DNA from: an uncultured Eubacteriales bacterium
Lineage (GTDB): Bacteria > Bacillota > Clostridia > Lachnospirales > Lachnospiraceae
Length of the DNA: 64,000 nt
Direction of reading: 5' to 3'
Assembly: GCA_900314565.1 (NCBI GenBank)
Contig: OMVU01000027.1
Coordinates: forward strand, 1-64,000
Shown: positions 9,502 to 18,376 of the stretch, in pieces
Layout of the letters: every line of letters starts with the position of its first letter
Position numbering within the stretch: the stretch's first letter is position 1
The notes under the pieces: generated by a model
The model's database searches: none
The model's input: only the letters and a program-made list of their open reading frames with translations
Told to the model about the DNA's origin: nothing
Made by a program: the position numbers and the translations under genes

Positions 9502-9945
9502 TATTTGCGGTCACCGAAAACTTGGACCAGTTTTCCTATACTGAAAGAGTGATTTGAAGCAGACATGGCCCAGAGAGGTGGTGAGCAAGAGGATTCCGAA
9601 TTTGGCCTTAATCAGCTCAAACACGGCTTATTCCCACTCATTATACATCGTTCCGACTCAGGATTCAATAAACAGATTATGAACGCTGTATTACAGAGCT
9701 GTTGCTAATAATCACCGTCCTGGATATGACGAAAAACCATCTGCCGGATCTGAGGCTTTCCTCAAAGGCCACGAGGAATGTTTCGCAGTCACAGTGAAGG
9801 CGTTGAACATAGGACTGGAGCCAGCAAGCGAACTGCTGGTCACCTTCGAGAAACGGGGACATTCCCCACGAGGTGACCGAATGAAAAGACTGGCGTGCCA
9901 TACAGGTTGTCTCCGTTTCGCAAAGCCGAACGGAGGACAATCTAA
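9502..9945. other. Non-coding gap at the edge of the defence island, with a nested hairpin
   Basis: No reading frame here has family features. The only clear structure is an inverted repeat: GGTCACCT at 9838-9845 pairs with AGGTGACC at 9871-9878, and it encloses a second small repeat, GGGGA-CAT-TCCCC. It lies about 70 bp upstream of the plus-strand gene at 9946 and could be an operator or an RNA structure of that gene. Part of the gap may be decayed mobile-element sequence, but I could not identify any remnant. Confidence 0.4.
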
Positions 9946-10590
9946 ATGGCAAGATTTGAGAAAGCTCAGCTTGAGGCCGAATTCAAGCACAACACCAGCA
10001 TCGGGCCGAACGGAGAAATCCTGTTCGATGCACCGATCGAAATCAAGGATCAGGCAGACCTCGACAATTACGGCATCACCTGGAGCGATTGCCGGACGCT
10101 CAACTTCCACGGCAGCGACAAGGTGACGGTCTTCTTCTTCAAAACAGAAAACCGTGCTTTTGCTGAGTACCAGTGGCGCTATCTGGACACGCAGCACTCT
10201 CGTGGCTATGCCAGCGTCAGATGCATGATCCCCGGCATAAGAAAGGCATTCATCAAGTGCCCAGACACCGTTTCCTGCGCAACATGCCCCTACAAAGACA
10301 AGAAGCAAGCTCCGATCATCAGCTGGGATGGCCTTGCCGAAACCGGGTATGAACCGGTAGGTAGCGCTCCTGTGGATGAGCAGGTCGGAGCAAAAATGGA
10401 GTACGAAGGCATCAAAGCTATGATGGATGCAGAGGACACTCGAATTGCGAGAGCGTTTGAGATGAAGGAACTGCAGGGTTATTCCGTCAGGGAAATCGCC
10501 GCAGAGCTGCAAATCTCCCAGCCTCGCGTTTACCAGCTGATCGCCAAAGCCAAGGCTATCGGCCAGGAATATCGCAAGATTAACGGTTAA
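9946..10590 (+). CDS. Sigma-like helix-turn-helix protein of mobile-element type
   Basis: The protein has 214 residues. The C-terminal part (about 165-205) is a sigma-70 region 4-like HTH: ELQGYSVREIAAELQISQPR, then VYQLIAKAKAIG. The middle holds a possible metal site, C-x5-C-x2-C, in KCPDTVSCATCPYKDK. The N-terminal part has no fold I recognise. The start is supported by GGAGG ten bases upstream. I recall similar proteins as cargo of integrative elements in gut Clostridia, where they are annotated as sigma-factor-like, but no other conjugation or integration gene is present here. It stands alone on the plus strand between the defence operon and rlmD and ends in a strong terminator. Its role could be transcription control of a lost or neighbouring element. 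Confidence 0.75.
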   Translation: MARFEKAQLEAEFKHNTSIGPNGEILFDAPIEIKDQADLDNYGITWSDCRTLNFHGSDKVTVFFFKTENRAFAEYQWRYLDTQHSRGYASVRCMIPGIRKAFIKCPDTVSCATCPYKDKKQAPIISWDGLAETGYEPVGSAPVDEQVGAKMEYEGIKAMMDAEDTRIARAFEMKELQGYSVREIAAELQISQPRVYQLIAKAKAIGQEYRKING

Positions 10591-10599
10591 GACAAAAAA

Positions 10600-10640
10600 G
10601 GCGGCATCGGAACTGATCACTCCGGTGCCGCCGCTTTCTT
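10600..10640 (+). terminator. Rho-independent terminator of the HTH gene
   Basis: A 12-bp stem (10600-10611 with 10621-10632, one G-U pair) and a 9-base loop are followed by a T-rich run. It begins 10 bases after the stop codon. Confidence 0.9.
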
Positions 10641-10677
10641 TCTGTCTATCAGTAAACTCATAGCCTCGACCTACCCA

Positions 10678-10753
10678 AAATAGTAAAATCGTTGACTCGT
10701 TTTGCCTGAAATAGTAAAATCGTTGACTCGTTTTCAAAAATAGTAAAATCGTA
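10678..10753. repeat. Three direct copies of an AAATAGTAAAATCG-type unit
   Basis: AAATAGTAAAATCG starts at 10678, 10709 and 10738. The first two copies continue identically through TTGACTCGTTTT, so the period is about 29-31 bp, and the third copy diverges after the core. The array is AT-rich inside GC-rich surroundings and lies between the terminator at 10640 and the end of rlmD. I see no promoter linked to it. It could be an element end, binding sites or a decayed array. Confidence 0.75.
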
Positions 10754-10875
10754 GCCACGCCCCTGCTTCTGGACAAGTTCCCGCAGAGGATAATCAAGGG
10801 TTTCCATCACGCCGGACACGATCTGCCCCCGGAGACGGAAACCCCAGTATTTCAGGCTTTTTCAGGCCTCTAAGC

Positions 10876-12312
10876 TCAAGTATGTGTTAGTAGACAGACG
10901 GTCTCGACGTGTGTGGAATGCGGGAACATATCGCACGGTCTCACCCGCCGTATCTCATAGGAAGCCTCCTGTGACCCATCCTCACTCTTCATGCACAGGA
11001 TCTTCAGGTCCCTTGCCAGCGTCGCGCTGTCACAGCTTACATAGACCACGCGGTCCGGTCCCAGCTTCCTGATCGTTTTGAGCAGGCTCTCCTCACACCC
11101 CTTTCTGGGCGGATCCAGCACGATCACGTCCGGTCTCACCAGCGGATTCTCCCTGTCGAAATACCCGCGCTCTGCCACGTCTTCCGCAGCTGCCGCAAAG
11201 AACTTCACGTTGCCGATGCCGTTTCGCTCCGCGTTGGCTTTCGCGTCTTCAATCGCCTGCGGAACGATCTCCACTCCGCAGACTTCTTTCGCCTTCGCTG
11301 CCAGAAAATGCGAGATCGTCCCAATCCCGCAGAAGAGGTCAAAGACAGTTTCCCTGCCCGTCAGCTCCGCGAAGGACACTGCCGTCTCATACAGTTTTAC
11401 CGTCTGGACCGGATTTACCTGATAGAAGGACTGCGGTGAAATGCGGAAAGAGTACTCCCCCAGATAATCCGTGATCCAGGGATCTCCGAAAAGTCGTACT
11501 GTGCGTTCCCCGAGGATCACGTTGGTCCGCTTCATGTTAATGTTCAGACAGACGCTTTTTATGCATTTTCCTTCCATCGGCAGCGCCAGCAGCCGATCCA
11601 CAAGGTTCTCAGCCTGCGGCAGAGTATCTGCATTGATCACAAGACACACAAGGATCTCCCCGGAAATGAACCCCTCCCGCACGAGCACGTGACGGATGAT
11701 CCCCTGTCCGTTCTCCTCATCATAGGGCGGTATGCCAAACTCGCCGGCGAATCGTACAACAGTATCCAAAATGTCCGCATTTTCCGAAGGGGAGAGGGCA
11801 CAGTCCCGAATATCGATGATACTGTGCGTCCTGCCTGCGTAATAGCCGGCAAGGATCCGCCCGTCCTTCTTCGAATATCCTACCGGGTACTGCGCCTTGT
11901 TGCGGTAGCGCCAGGGTTCCTCCATCCCGATGATCGGCTCCATCGGGATATCCGAAAAGCCCCCGATTCTTTCAAGATTTCTTCTGACCAGAGATTCTTT
12001 AAATTTCAGCTGCTCCGCATAGTCGAGCTCCTGAAGGCGGCAGCCGCCGCAGCTCCTGGCCTTCGGGCATCTCGCCGGAACGCGCGCATCCGAAGAGACC
12101 AGGACCTCTTCGATCCTGGCATACCCGTAATTCTTTTTTGCTTTTGTGATCCTGGCTCGGATCTCGTCTCCGATGACAGCATCTTTCACAAAGAGGGTAT
12201 AGCCATCAACATGGCCTATACCCTCTCCGTCACCTGTCATGTCTTCGATCGTGACCCGCACGATTTCATTTTTCCTGTACAGATGGTCTCTCATGAACTT
12301 ATTTTTCCTCAT
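10876..12312 (-). CDS. rlmD: 23S rRNA (uracil-C5)-methyltransferase, RlmD/RlmCD type
   Basis: This enzyme methylates C5 of uracil in 23S rRNA (U1939 in E. coli; Gram-positive homologues may also modify U747). The 478 residues show a TRAM RNA-binding domain (about 12-72), [4Fe-4S] ligands C82, C88, C91 and C171, SAM motif DLFCGIGT (325-332), DPPRKGC (400-406) and the catalytic cysteine C427 in YVSCDS. M7 (start at 12294) is an alternative start because the Shine-Dalgarno site is not decisive. The gene stands alone, and its 5' end lies directly against four 35-bp tandem repeats. The family also includes tRNA m5U54 enzymes, so the exact target uracil is inferred. Confidence 0.93.
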   Translation of the reverse strand: MRKNKFMRDHLYRKNEIVRVTIEDMTGDGEGIGHVDGYTLFVKDAVIGDEIRARITKAKKNYGYARIEEVLVSSDARVPARCPKARSCGGCRLQELDYAEQLKFKESLVRRNLERIGGFSDIPMEPIIGMEEPWRYRNKAQYPVGYSKKDGRILAGYYAGRTHSIIDIRDCALSPSENADILDTVVRFAGEFGIPPYDEENGQGIIRHVLVREGFISGEILVCLVINADTLPQAENLVDRLLALPMEGKCIKSVCLNINMKRTNVILGERTVRLFGDPWITDYLGEYSFRISPQSFYQVNPVQTVKLYETAVSFAELTGRETVFDLFCGIGTISHFLAAKAKEVCGVEIVPQAIEDAKANAERNGIGNVKFFAAAAEDVAERGYFDRENPLVRPDVIVLDPPRKGCEESLLKTIRKLGPDRVVYVSCDSATLARDLKILCMKSEDGSQEASYEIRRVRPCDMFPHSTHVETVCLLTHT

Positions 12313-12313
12313 T

Positions 12314-12454
12314 AGACAGCAGGGCTTTCTCCAGACCCCATATCACATCAGACAGCAGGGCTTCTCCAGACCCCATATCACATCAGACAGCAGGGCTTCT
12401 CCAGACCCCATATCACATCAGACAGCAGGGCTTCTCCAGACCCTATATTGCATC
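12314..12454. repeat. Four tandem copies of a 35-bp unit upstream of rlmD
   Basis: The units run 12314-12349 (36 bp), 12350-12384, 12385-12419 and 12420-12454. Each begins AGACAGCAGGGCT and ends CATC. Units 2 and 3 are identical, unit 1 has one extra T and unit 4 has three changes. The array fills the space between the rlmD start (12312) and the yhaM stop (12493). Near identity suggests recent slippage, so copy number probably varies between strains. Any rlmD promoter would have to lie within or beyond it. Confidence 0.93.
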
Positions 12455-12492
12455 CCGGAAAGCCGGCGGTATCATGGTCTGACTTTACGGGC

Positions 12493-13437
12493 TCACTCCC
12501 CTGTCCTTCTGATATTGGAATCAAAGAAGCGGTTAAATCCGAGCCACTCCTCCCCGGCAGGTCCTGACTCCAGTATCTCTGTCATGGTCTGCAGCTTCGC
12601 ATCCATGTTATCCGCGAGGTTGAGCGCCAGCGCCTCGATGATCGCCGGCTTTTTCGGTGAACCGTACTCATACTCCCCGTGATGGGCGAGAATGCAGTGC
12701 TTGATCTCTGTCTCCAGCTTTTCCGGGAAATCCGGGATCTTTGCGATGTGGTCGTGGACCATCTCCGCACCGATCAGGATATGGCCGAGGAGCTGGCCTT
12801 CGTCCGTGTACTCATTTACCGGAAAATCAGAGAGCTCCCGCGTCTTGCCGATGTCGTGCAGTATTGCGACCGTGATCAGCAGATCCCTGTTGATTGCAGG
12901 ATAGGTCTTTGCCTGATAATCGCAGAGCTTCGTGACGGAAAGCGTGTGCTCGAGAAGACCTCCCACGAAACTGTGATGCACTGTCTTGGCCGCCGAATGT
13001 CCGGCGAAGATGTTGAGAAAAGCGCGGTCATCCGCAAAGAAGCTCCGGAGCAGCTGGCTGAGATAAGGGTTCTTCACCGACTGAACGTACCCCATGAGCT
13101 CGCTGTACATGACCTTGCGGTTCTTCTTCGTGACCGGGAGATAGTCCGCCGGGATATACTCACCGGGATCGGCTTTGCGGACCTGCTTCAGGGATGCCTG
13201 AAGCGAACCGTTGAAGTTGCTGACACTGCCGGCGACGTATATATAGTCAAGGGCTTCAAATTCGTGGATCGCGTCGGAATTGGGATCCCAGATCTTCGCG
13301 TCAATGACGCCTGTCCGGTCCTGCAAAATAACGTTCTCATAATTCTTGCCGTTCTTGGTCACTGCAGACTGTTTGTGCTTGCAGAGGTAGACGTCCTGAA
13401 TGCGCCCGCCCTCTCTGAGCTCACTGATGTATCTCAT
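12493..13437 (-). CDS. yhaM: 3'-5' exoribonuclease, YhaM family
   Basis: YhaM trims RNA and single-stranded DNA from the 3' end. I place the start at 13437 because GGAG lies six bases before that ATG and the resulting 314 residues match the usual YhaM length; the open frame extends 16 codons further upstream without support. An OB-fold nucleic-acid-binding domain (about residues 10-95) is followed by an HD hydrolase domain with VHHSF (153-157), EHT (H164), the HD pair in ILHDIGK (H194, D195) and GH (H219). It appears monocistronic; a truncated copy of dispersed repeat family C/D lies upstream (about 13535-13600). Confidence 0.92.
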   Translation of the reverse strand: MRYISELREGGRIQDVYLCKHKQSAVTKNGKNYENVILQDRTGVIDAKIWDPNSDAIHEFEALDYIYVAGSVSNFNGSLQASLKQVRKADPGEYIPADYLPVTKKNRKVMYSELMGYVQSVKNPYLSQLLRSFFADDRAFLNIFAGHSAAKTVHHSFVGGLLEHTLSVTKLCDYQAKTYPAINRDLLITVAILHDIGKTRELSDFPVNEYTDEGQLLGHILIGAEMVHDHIAKIPDFPEKLETEIKHCILAHHGEYEYGSPKKPAIIEALALNLADNMDAKLQTMTEILESGPAGEEWLGFNRFFDSNIRRTGE

Positions 13438-13534
13438 AAAATCTCCGTTTCTATCTGGAACCGGGCTTCTTTTACGCCCGCTCATAATTGCCGCATCTTT
13501 AAGTATCTCAAAAATATTCTTCCTGTCAAGTGAA

Positions 13535-13600
13535 ACGTGCCGGGCCGCGCAAGGCGCGAAGCACTTTCCTCTTTGTTCGGCTGCAGAGTTTTACTTGTCT
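13535..13600. repeat. Truncated copy of dispersed repeat family C/D
   Basis: This sequence, read on the minus strand, matches the middle of the full family C elements at 58552-58732 and 61553-61735: a GCAGCCG block, an AGAGGAA block and GTGCTTCGCGC, followed by a GCGCGG block. The outer parts are missing. It lies between the divergent yhaM and HtrA-like genes. Confidence 0.6.
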
Positions 13601-13657
13601 CCTCCGTAATGACACATTCAGAAAGTATTCATAATATGTTCATAAAGCGCTGTTAAA

Positions 13658-15055
13658 ATGAATTTCATGGATGAAAAAGACCTCAAACCCGAAAAGAAAA
13701 CTGAAGAAAACGAAGACGGATACTCCTTTATGAACGAGACAGTCAAGCCTCCGCCCCCCGATGTCGGAAAGCTTCGGAAGACGATCCTGAAGCTGATCGC
13801 CGCGGGCGCGATTTTCGGCCTGACCGCAGGTCTCATTTTCAGGCTGACCTCCGGAATCGGTGAGCAGAGCCCTGTCAAGATTCCTGAAGATACTGTATCA
13901 GAAGCCTCCTTAGAGAGCGCAGAGTCGCAGACAGAGTCCGGCGAGAGCTCTTCCGAGTCATCGCCTGAGAACGATTCTGACGAGAACGAATCTGTTCCCC
14001 CTGTCGATCCCGCGGAAGAAGCCATGGATCAATATAAGCTGGTCCATGAAACAATGCGGAAGACCGCGGAGGCGGTCCAGTCCTCTCTCGTGACGGTATC
14101 CGGGATCACCTCCTCGGAGGACTGGTTCCATATCACGGATACGGACAGCCGCAGCGCCTCCGGACTCATTATCGCAGAGAACGGGCAGAGTCTGCTCATT
14201 TTGACGGATCACAAAGTCGTCGACGGCGCTGAACGCATCGCTGTGACCCTCCCCGGAGGGACGATTGCCGAGGCTTCCTATCTGAAGCATGATCCCCCGA
14301 CGGGACTCACGATCGTAAGCGTGCCTCTGAGCGGGATCCCGGCAAAGGAGCGCAGTAAAATCACAGCGGCCACTCTCGGGAACTCTTACAGCGTCTCCTA
14401 CGGTTCCCCTGTAATCGCGGTCGGCGCACCGATCGGAGTGCCTGACTCATTTGCTTACGGAACCATCCTTTCCTCATCAGGAATCAAGACCGTGACCGAT
14501 GGGGAATATAGTCTTTTTACGACAGATATCAATGGCAGCTCGAACGGCAGCGGTGTCCTCGTAAATCTTGACGGTCAGGTCGTCGGCTTTATCATGCAGG
14601 ATTTTGCCCAGAACGATTCGGGATCGATCACAGCAGTCCCGATTTCTCCGCTGAAGTCTCTGATCGAGCTTCTCTCGAACAATAAGCCGCTTCCCTACAT
14701 AGGGGTAGAAGGCCAGGACGTCTCACAGGCTGTCTCAAAAGAGACCGACATGCCGGAAGGCATCTACGTGACTTCCGTAGCAGCCGATTCTCCGGCTCTC
14801 TCCTCCGGACTCATGCCGGGAGATTTTATTGTGTCGGTCGATGAGTCGAAGACGATCACGCTCAGGCTGCTCCACGACCGGCTGATGAATAAAGCGCCCG
14901 GTGATACCATGAAGGTCGGCGTCAAGCGTCTCGGAGCGGACGGTTACGTGGACTTCACGTTCACAATGACCGTAGGGGAGGCCCTGAAGCCGCATGAAAA
15001 TACGGAACAGCCTGCCGCCGAATCCGCACCTGCCGACAAACCGACTGAGAGCTGA
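13658..15055 (+). CDS. HtrA/DegP-like membrane-anchored protein with degenerate protease triad
   Basis: The layout is that of HtrA proteins: a cytoplasmic N-terminus, one membrane segment (about 42-64), an acidic Ser/Glu-rich linker (70-125), a chymotrypsin-like domain (about 130-340) and one PDZ domain (about 345-440). The His site is kept in TDHKVV (H185). Where active enzymes have an Asp in a TDLAV-like motif this protein reads TGLTIV (215-220), and where they have GNSGG it reads SSNGSG (294-299). I infer that it has lost or strongly altered peptidase activity and acts as a surface scaffold or sensor. Its start lacks a good Shine-Dalgarno site (M1 or M4). It is monocistronic and divergent from yhaM. 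Confidence 0.82.
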   Translation: MNFMDEKDLKPEKKTEENEDGYSFMNETVKPPPPDVGKLRKTILKLIAAGAIFGLTAGLIFRLTSGIGEQSPVKIPEDTVSEASLESAESQTESGESSSESSPENDSDENESVPPVDPAEEAMDQYKLVHETMRKTAEAVQSSLVTVSGITSSEDWFHITDTDSRSASGLIIAENGQSLLILTDHKVVDGAERIAVTLPGGTIAEASYLKHDPPTGLTIVSVPLSGIPAKERSKITAATLGNSYSVSYGSPVIAVGAPIGVPDSFAYGTILSSSGIKTVTDGEYSLFTTDINGSSNGSGVLVNLDGQVVGFIMQDFAQNDSGSITAVPISPLKSLIELLSNNKPLPYIGVEGQDVSQAVSKETDMPEGIYVTSVAADSPALSSGLMPGDFIVSVDESKTITLRLLHDRLMNKAPGDTMKVGVKRLGADGYVDFTFTMTVGEALKPHENTEQPAAESAPADKPTES

Positions 15056-15099
15056 CCCCGCTTACAGGAACTTCCCACTTCCCCGGTATCGAGCGATCC

Positions 15100-15180
15100 G
15101 GATTGCAGACGTGCGCAGTGGATGGCGCTTACGCGCCGCGCACGTCGCAGCAAGAACGCTGAGGCGTTCTTGAATCATTC
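15100..15180 (+). repeat. Partial copy of dispersed repeat family C/D
   Basis: The copy ends in the family's palindrome, AAGAACGC-TG-AGGCGTTCTT (15152-15172), after a block of GCGCCGCGCACG. It lies downstream of the HtrA-like gene in the same orientation. The palindrome could form a hairpin near the 3' end of that transcript. Confidence 0.7.
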
Positions 15181-15269
15181 CGGGATCGTAAGGAATCCGG
15201 ATGCGGGAAGTTTTTTCATTTTCCGGCAAAGACCTTTTCGTAAATGCATCTTTAGGTTAAAATAGACGT

Positions 15270-17645
15270 ATGAATGAAAAGGCACTCCATACACTTGAAT
15301 ATGATAAGATTGTAAGCCTTCTTGAAGCGCGTGCGACGTCCGCGCCCGGGAAGGCTTTATGTCGTGAACTTGCGCCCCTGACAGATCTTTTTGAAATCAA
15401 CACGATGCAGGAGGAGACAGCGTGTGCCGTCGGGCGCATTTTCGCAAAGGGCAGCGTATCCTTCGGCAATACGTACGACGTCAGCGCTTCCATGCTCAGG
15501 CTCGAACTCGGATCCGCACTCGGGATCCACGAGCTTCTTATGGTCGCAAAACTTCTTGAAAATGCAGGGCTTGTGCGCGCCTACGGCCGCAAGGAGCGCG
15601 AAGATGCGCCGGACGATATCCTGACGCCGTCCTTCAACGCGCTCGAGCCGCTTCCGCAGGCGACGGCGGAGATCCGGCGCTGTATCCTCTCGGAAGAGGA
15701 AATCAGCGACAACGCCTCCTCAAAGCTGCGGCAGATCCGGAAAAACATCAAATCCGCCGGCGAACGCATCCATACCGAACTGAATAAGATCATCTCAACG
15801 CACGCGAAGGATTATCTCCAGGATTCCCTGGTGACGACCCGGGACGGGCGCTACTGTATTCCCGTGAAGAGTGAGTACAAGAATTCCGTGGCCGGCATCG
15901 TGCACGATATGAGTTCCTCGGGATCCACGCTCTTCATCGAGCCGGCCTCCGTCGTCAGGCTGAACAACGAGATCCGTGAGCTCGAGATCGAGGAACAGAA
16001 GGAGATCGAAGTCATTCTGGCCAATTTGTCGGAGATGCTGTCCGCTTATGTCGGTCTGATCCGAAATGATTACGCATTGATGCGGCGTCTGGATTTCATT
16101 TTCGCAAGGGCATCGCTCGCAATCTCGATGAACGCAAGCCGGCCGCTCATCAACAGCGAAGGGATCATTGACCTCCGTAAAGCCCGGCATCCGCTGATCG
16201 ATAAGAAGAAAGTCGTTGCGACCGATATCCGGCTGGGCGAGACGTTTGACCTTCTGATCATTACCGGCCCGAATACCGGCGGCAAGACGGTCACACTGAA
16301 GACCACGGGACTTCTCGTGCTCATGGGGCTCTCCGGACTGCATATTCCGGCAGCTGACCGGAGCCGCATCGCCCTTTTCCGGGAAGTGTACGCGGATATC
16401 GGTGACGAACAGAGCATTGAGCAGAGTCTTTCAACGTTCTCGTCCCATATGACAAATATCGTTGACTTCCTCGATAAAGCGGACACGGATTCCCTGGTCC
16501 TCTTTGACGAGCTCGGAGCCGGAACGGATCCGACCGAGGGAGCTGCGCTGGCTGTCGCGATCCTGGACAGCCTGCACGCAAAGGGCGTCCGGACGCTGGC
16601 TACAACGCACTACAGCGAGATCAAGGTCTACGCACTGAAGACGCCGGGCGTGGAAAATGCCTCCTGCGAATTTGACGTCGCTACCCTCTCCCCGACCTAC
16701 CGTCTTCTGATCGGCGTTCCGGGAAAGAGCAACGCATTCGCCATTTCCAGAAAGCTCGGTCTCTCCGAGAACATCATCGACGATGCGAAGTCCCTGCTGA
16801 CGGATCAGCAGGAGACCTTTGAGGATGTCATTTCCGACCTTGAGATGAAGCGCAGAAGTCTCGAGAAGGAGAAGGAGGATGCGGAACGGGCGACCCGTGA
16901 GATCGAAAAGCTGAAAAAGGATCTCGAATATCAGAAGAGCCATCTGGAAGAGCAGAAGAAAAAGCTGATCGCCCAGTCCCAGGTGGAGGCGAGGAAGATC
17001 CTGCAGGACGCGAAGGATTACGCGGACAAGAGTATCAGCTATTTTGCAAAGCACGGCGGATTTGCCTCCGGAAAGGAGCTTGAGAAGGAGCGGCAGAATC
17101 TCCGAAGCCAGATAAAAGATCTGGACGGCAAGATCGGGGATATCGGGAAGGATCCTTCCCGGACCGGTTCACTCACCGCAAAGGATCTCAAGGTCGGGGA
17201 CGCGGTCAGGGTCATCAGTCTGAACCTGAAAGGTACTGTCAGCACGCTCCCCGACGCGAAGGGCTATCTCTTCGTCACTCTCGGCATTATGCGCACAAAG
17301 GTAAAGCTTTCCGACCTTGAGAAGATCGACGAGGCGGAGATCATTGCACCGGGCGTCAAGAAGTCTTCTACGGGAAAGCTTCGAATAGAAAAATCAAAGG
17401 CAGCGACCACCGAGATCAACCTGCTCGGCATGACGGTGGACGAGGCCTGCATGGAACTGGATAAATTTATTGACAACGCTGCACTCGCACATCTCCCCAG
17501 TGTCCGGATCGTCCACGGGAAGGGGACCGGTGCGCTGAGAAAAGGCGTGCAGCAGTATCTGAAGCGCAATAAGCATGTTAAATCCTTCCGTCTCGGCGAG
17601 TACGGCGAGGGGGATGCAGGCGTGACGATCGCGGAAATCCGTTAG
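15270..17645 (+). CDS. mutS2: MutS2 (DNA/ribosome-associated ATPase with Smr domain)
   Basis: MutS2 is a MutS-family ATPase without the mismatch-recognition domain. It has been linked to suppression of recombination and, in Bacillus, to splitting of collided ribosomes (RqcU). The 791 residues show the core/clamp region (1-300), Walker A GPNTGGKT (333-340), STFSSHM (388-394), Walker B LVLFDELGAGTDP (409-421), a coiled coil (about 515-605), a KOW-like stretch near 640-690 and a C-terminal Smr domain (about 715-791) with LLGMTVDEA and HGKGTG. It heads an apparent operon with the two-component pair (14 bp gap). There is no Shine-Dalgarno site, and a TAAAAT box ends six bases before the ATG, so translation may be leaderless. 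Confidence 0.95.
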   Translation: MNEKALHTLEYDKIVSLLEARATSAPGKALCRELAPLTDLFEINTMQEETACAVGRIFAKGSVSFGNTYDVSASMLRLELGSALGIHELLMVAKLLENAGLVRAYGRKEREDAPDDILTPSFNALEPLPQATAEIRRCILSEEEISDNASSKLRQIRKNIKSAGERIHTELNKIISTHAKDYLQDSLVTTRDGRYCIPVKSEYKNSVAGIVHDMSSSGSTLFIEPASVVRLNNEIRELEIEEQKEIEVILANLSEMLSAYVGLIRNDYALMRRLDFIFARASLAISMNASRPLINSEGIIDLRKARHPLIDKKKVVATDIRLGETFDLLIITGPNTGGKTVTLKTTGLLVLMGLSGLHIPAADRSRIALFREVYADIGDEQSIEQSLSTFSSHMTNIVDFLDKADTDSLVLFDELGAGTDPTEGAALAVAILDSLHAKGVRTLATTHYSEIKVYALKTPGVENASCEFDVATLSPTYRLLIGVPGKSNAFAISRKLGLSENIIDDAKSLLTDQQETFEDVISDLEMKRRSLEKEKEDAERATREIEKLKKDLEYQKSHLEEQKKKLIAQSQVEARKILQDAKDYADKSISYFAKHGGFASGKELEKERQNLRSQIKDLDGKIGDIGKDPSRTGSLTAKDLKVGDAVRVISLNLKGTVSTLPDAKGYLFVTLGIMRTKVKLSDLEKIDEAEIIAPGVKKSSTGKLRIEKSKAATTEINLLGMTVDEACMELDKFIDNAALAHLPSVRIVHGKGTGALRKGVQQYLKRNKHVKSFRLGEYGEGDAGVTIAEIR

Positions 17646-17659
17646 GGGGAAAGGACATC

Positions 17660-18370
17660 ATGGCTTCCAAACAGAAAATCCTCATAGTCGATGACGACAA
17701 TCATATCGCTGAATTAATTTCTCTCTATCTGGAGAAGGAAATGTTCGAAACGAAGATCGCGGAGGACGGTGATGAGGCTCTCGAGTACTTCGAGAGCTTT
17801 CAGCCTGATCTGATCCTCCTCGATCTCATGCTTCCCGGAAAGGACGGATATGAAGTCTGCCGGGAGATCCGCGCGAAGAGGGATACTCCGATCATTATGC
17901 TCTCGGCCAAGGGAGAGACTTTTGATAAGGTCCTGGGGCTCGAGCTCGGCGCGGATGACTATGTCATCAAACCCTTTGATTCCAAGGAGCTGGTCGCCCG
18001 CGTAAAGGCGGTGCTCCGGCGCTACCACGCCTCTCCGGCTCCTCAGGTCCCGGTCGCTGCGGGCGCAAAGATCGTCGAGTATCCGAATCTGATCGTAAAT
18101 CAGACCAATTACTCGGTCATTTACAACGGAAAAGATCTGGTCATGCCGCCGAAGGAGCTGGAACTCCTCTATTTCATCGCCTCCCAGCCCAATCAGGTAT
18201 TCACGCGCGAGCAGCTGCTCGACCACATCTGGGGTTACGAGTACATCGGTGACACCAGGACTGTGGACGTCCACATAAAGCGCCTGCGCGAGAAAATCAA
18301 GGATCACGAGACATGGGCGATCCGAACGGTCTGGGGAATCGGATACAAGTTCGAGGTCAAGCGAGGCTGA
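17660..18370 (+). CDS. OmpR/PhoB-family response regulator
   Basis: The receiver domain (6-120) has the acidic pocket D11-D13, phosphoacceptor D55, S82 and K104. A winged-helix DNA-binding domain follows (about 138-234), with the typical end TVWGIGYKFE. Its partner is the histidine kinase six bases downstream. GGGGGAAAGG upstream of ATG 17660 gives a clear ribosome site. The regulon cannot be told from sequence; the subfamily resembles cell-envelope regulators of PhoP/WalR type. Confidence 0.95.
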   Translation: MASKQKILIVDDDNHIAELISLYLEKEMFETKIAEDGDEALEYFESFQPDLILLDLMLPGKDGYEVCREIRAKRDTPIIMLSAKGETFDKVLGLELGADDYVIKPFDSKELVARVKAVLRRYHASPAPQVPVAAGAKIVEYPNLIVNQTNYSVIYNGKDLVMPPKELELLYFIASQPNQVFTREQLLDHIWGYEYIGDTRTVDVHIKRLREKIKDHETWAIRTVWGIGYKFEVKRG

Positions 18371-18376
18371 CGCGCG

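Noticed and set aside
9712..10797. Long open frame of 361 codons on the minus strand
   Set aside because: It lies opposite the supported HTH gene, runs through its terminator and the AT-rich direct repeats, and has no family features.
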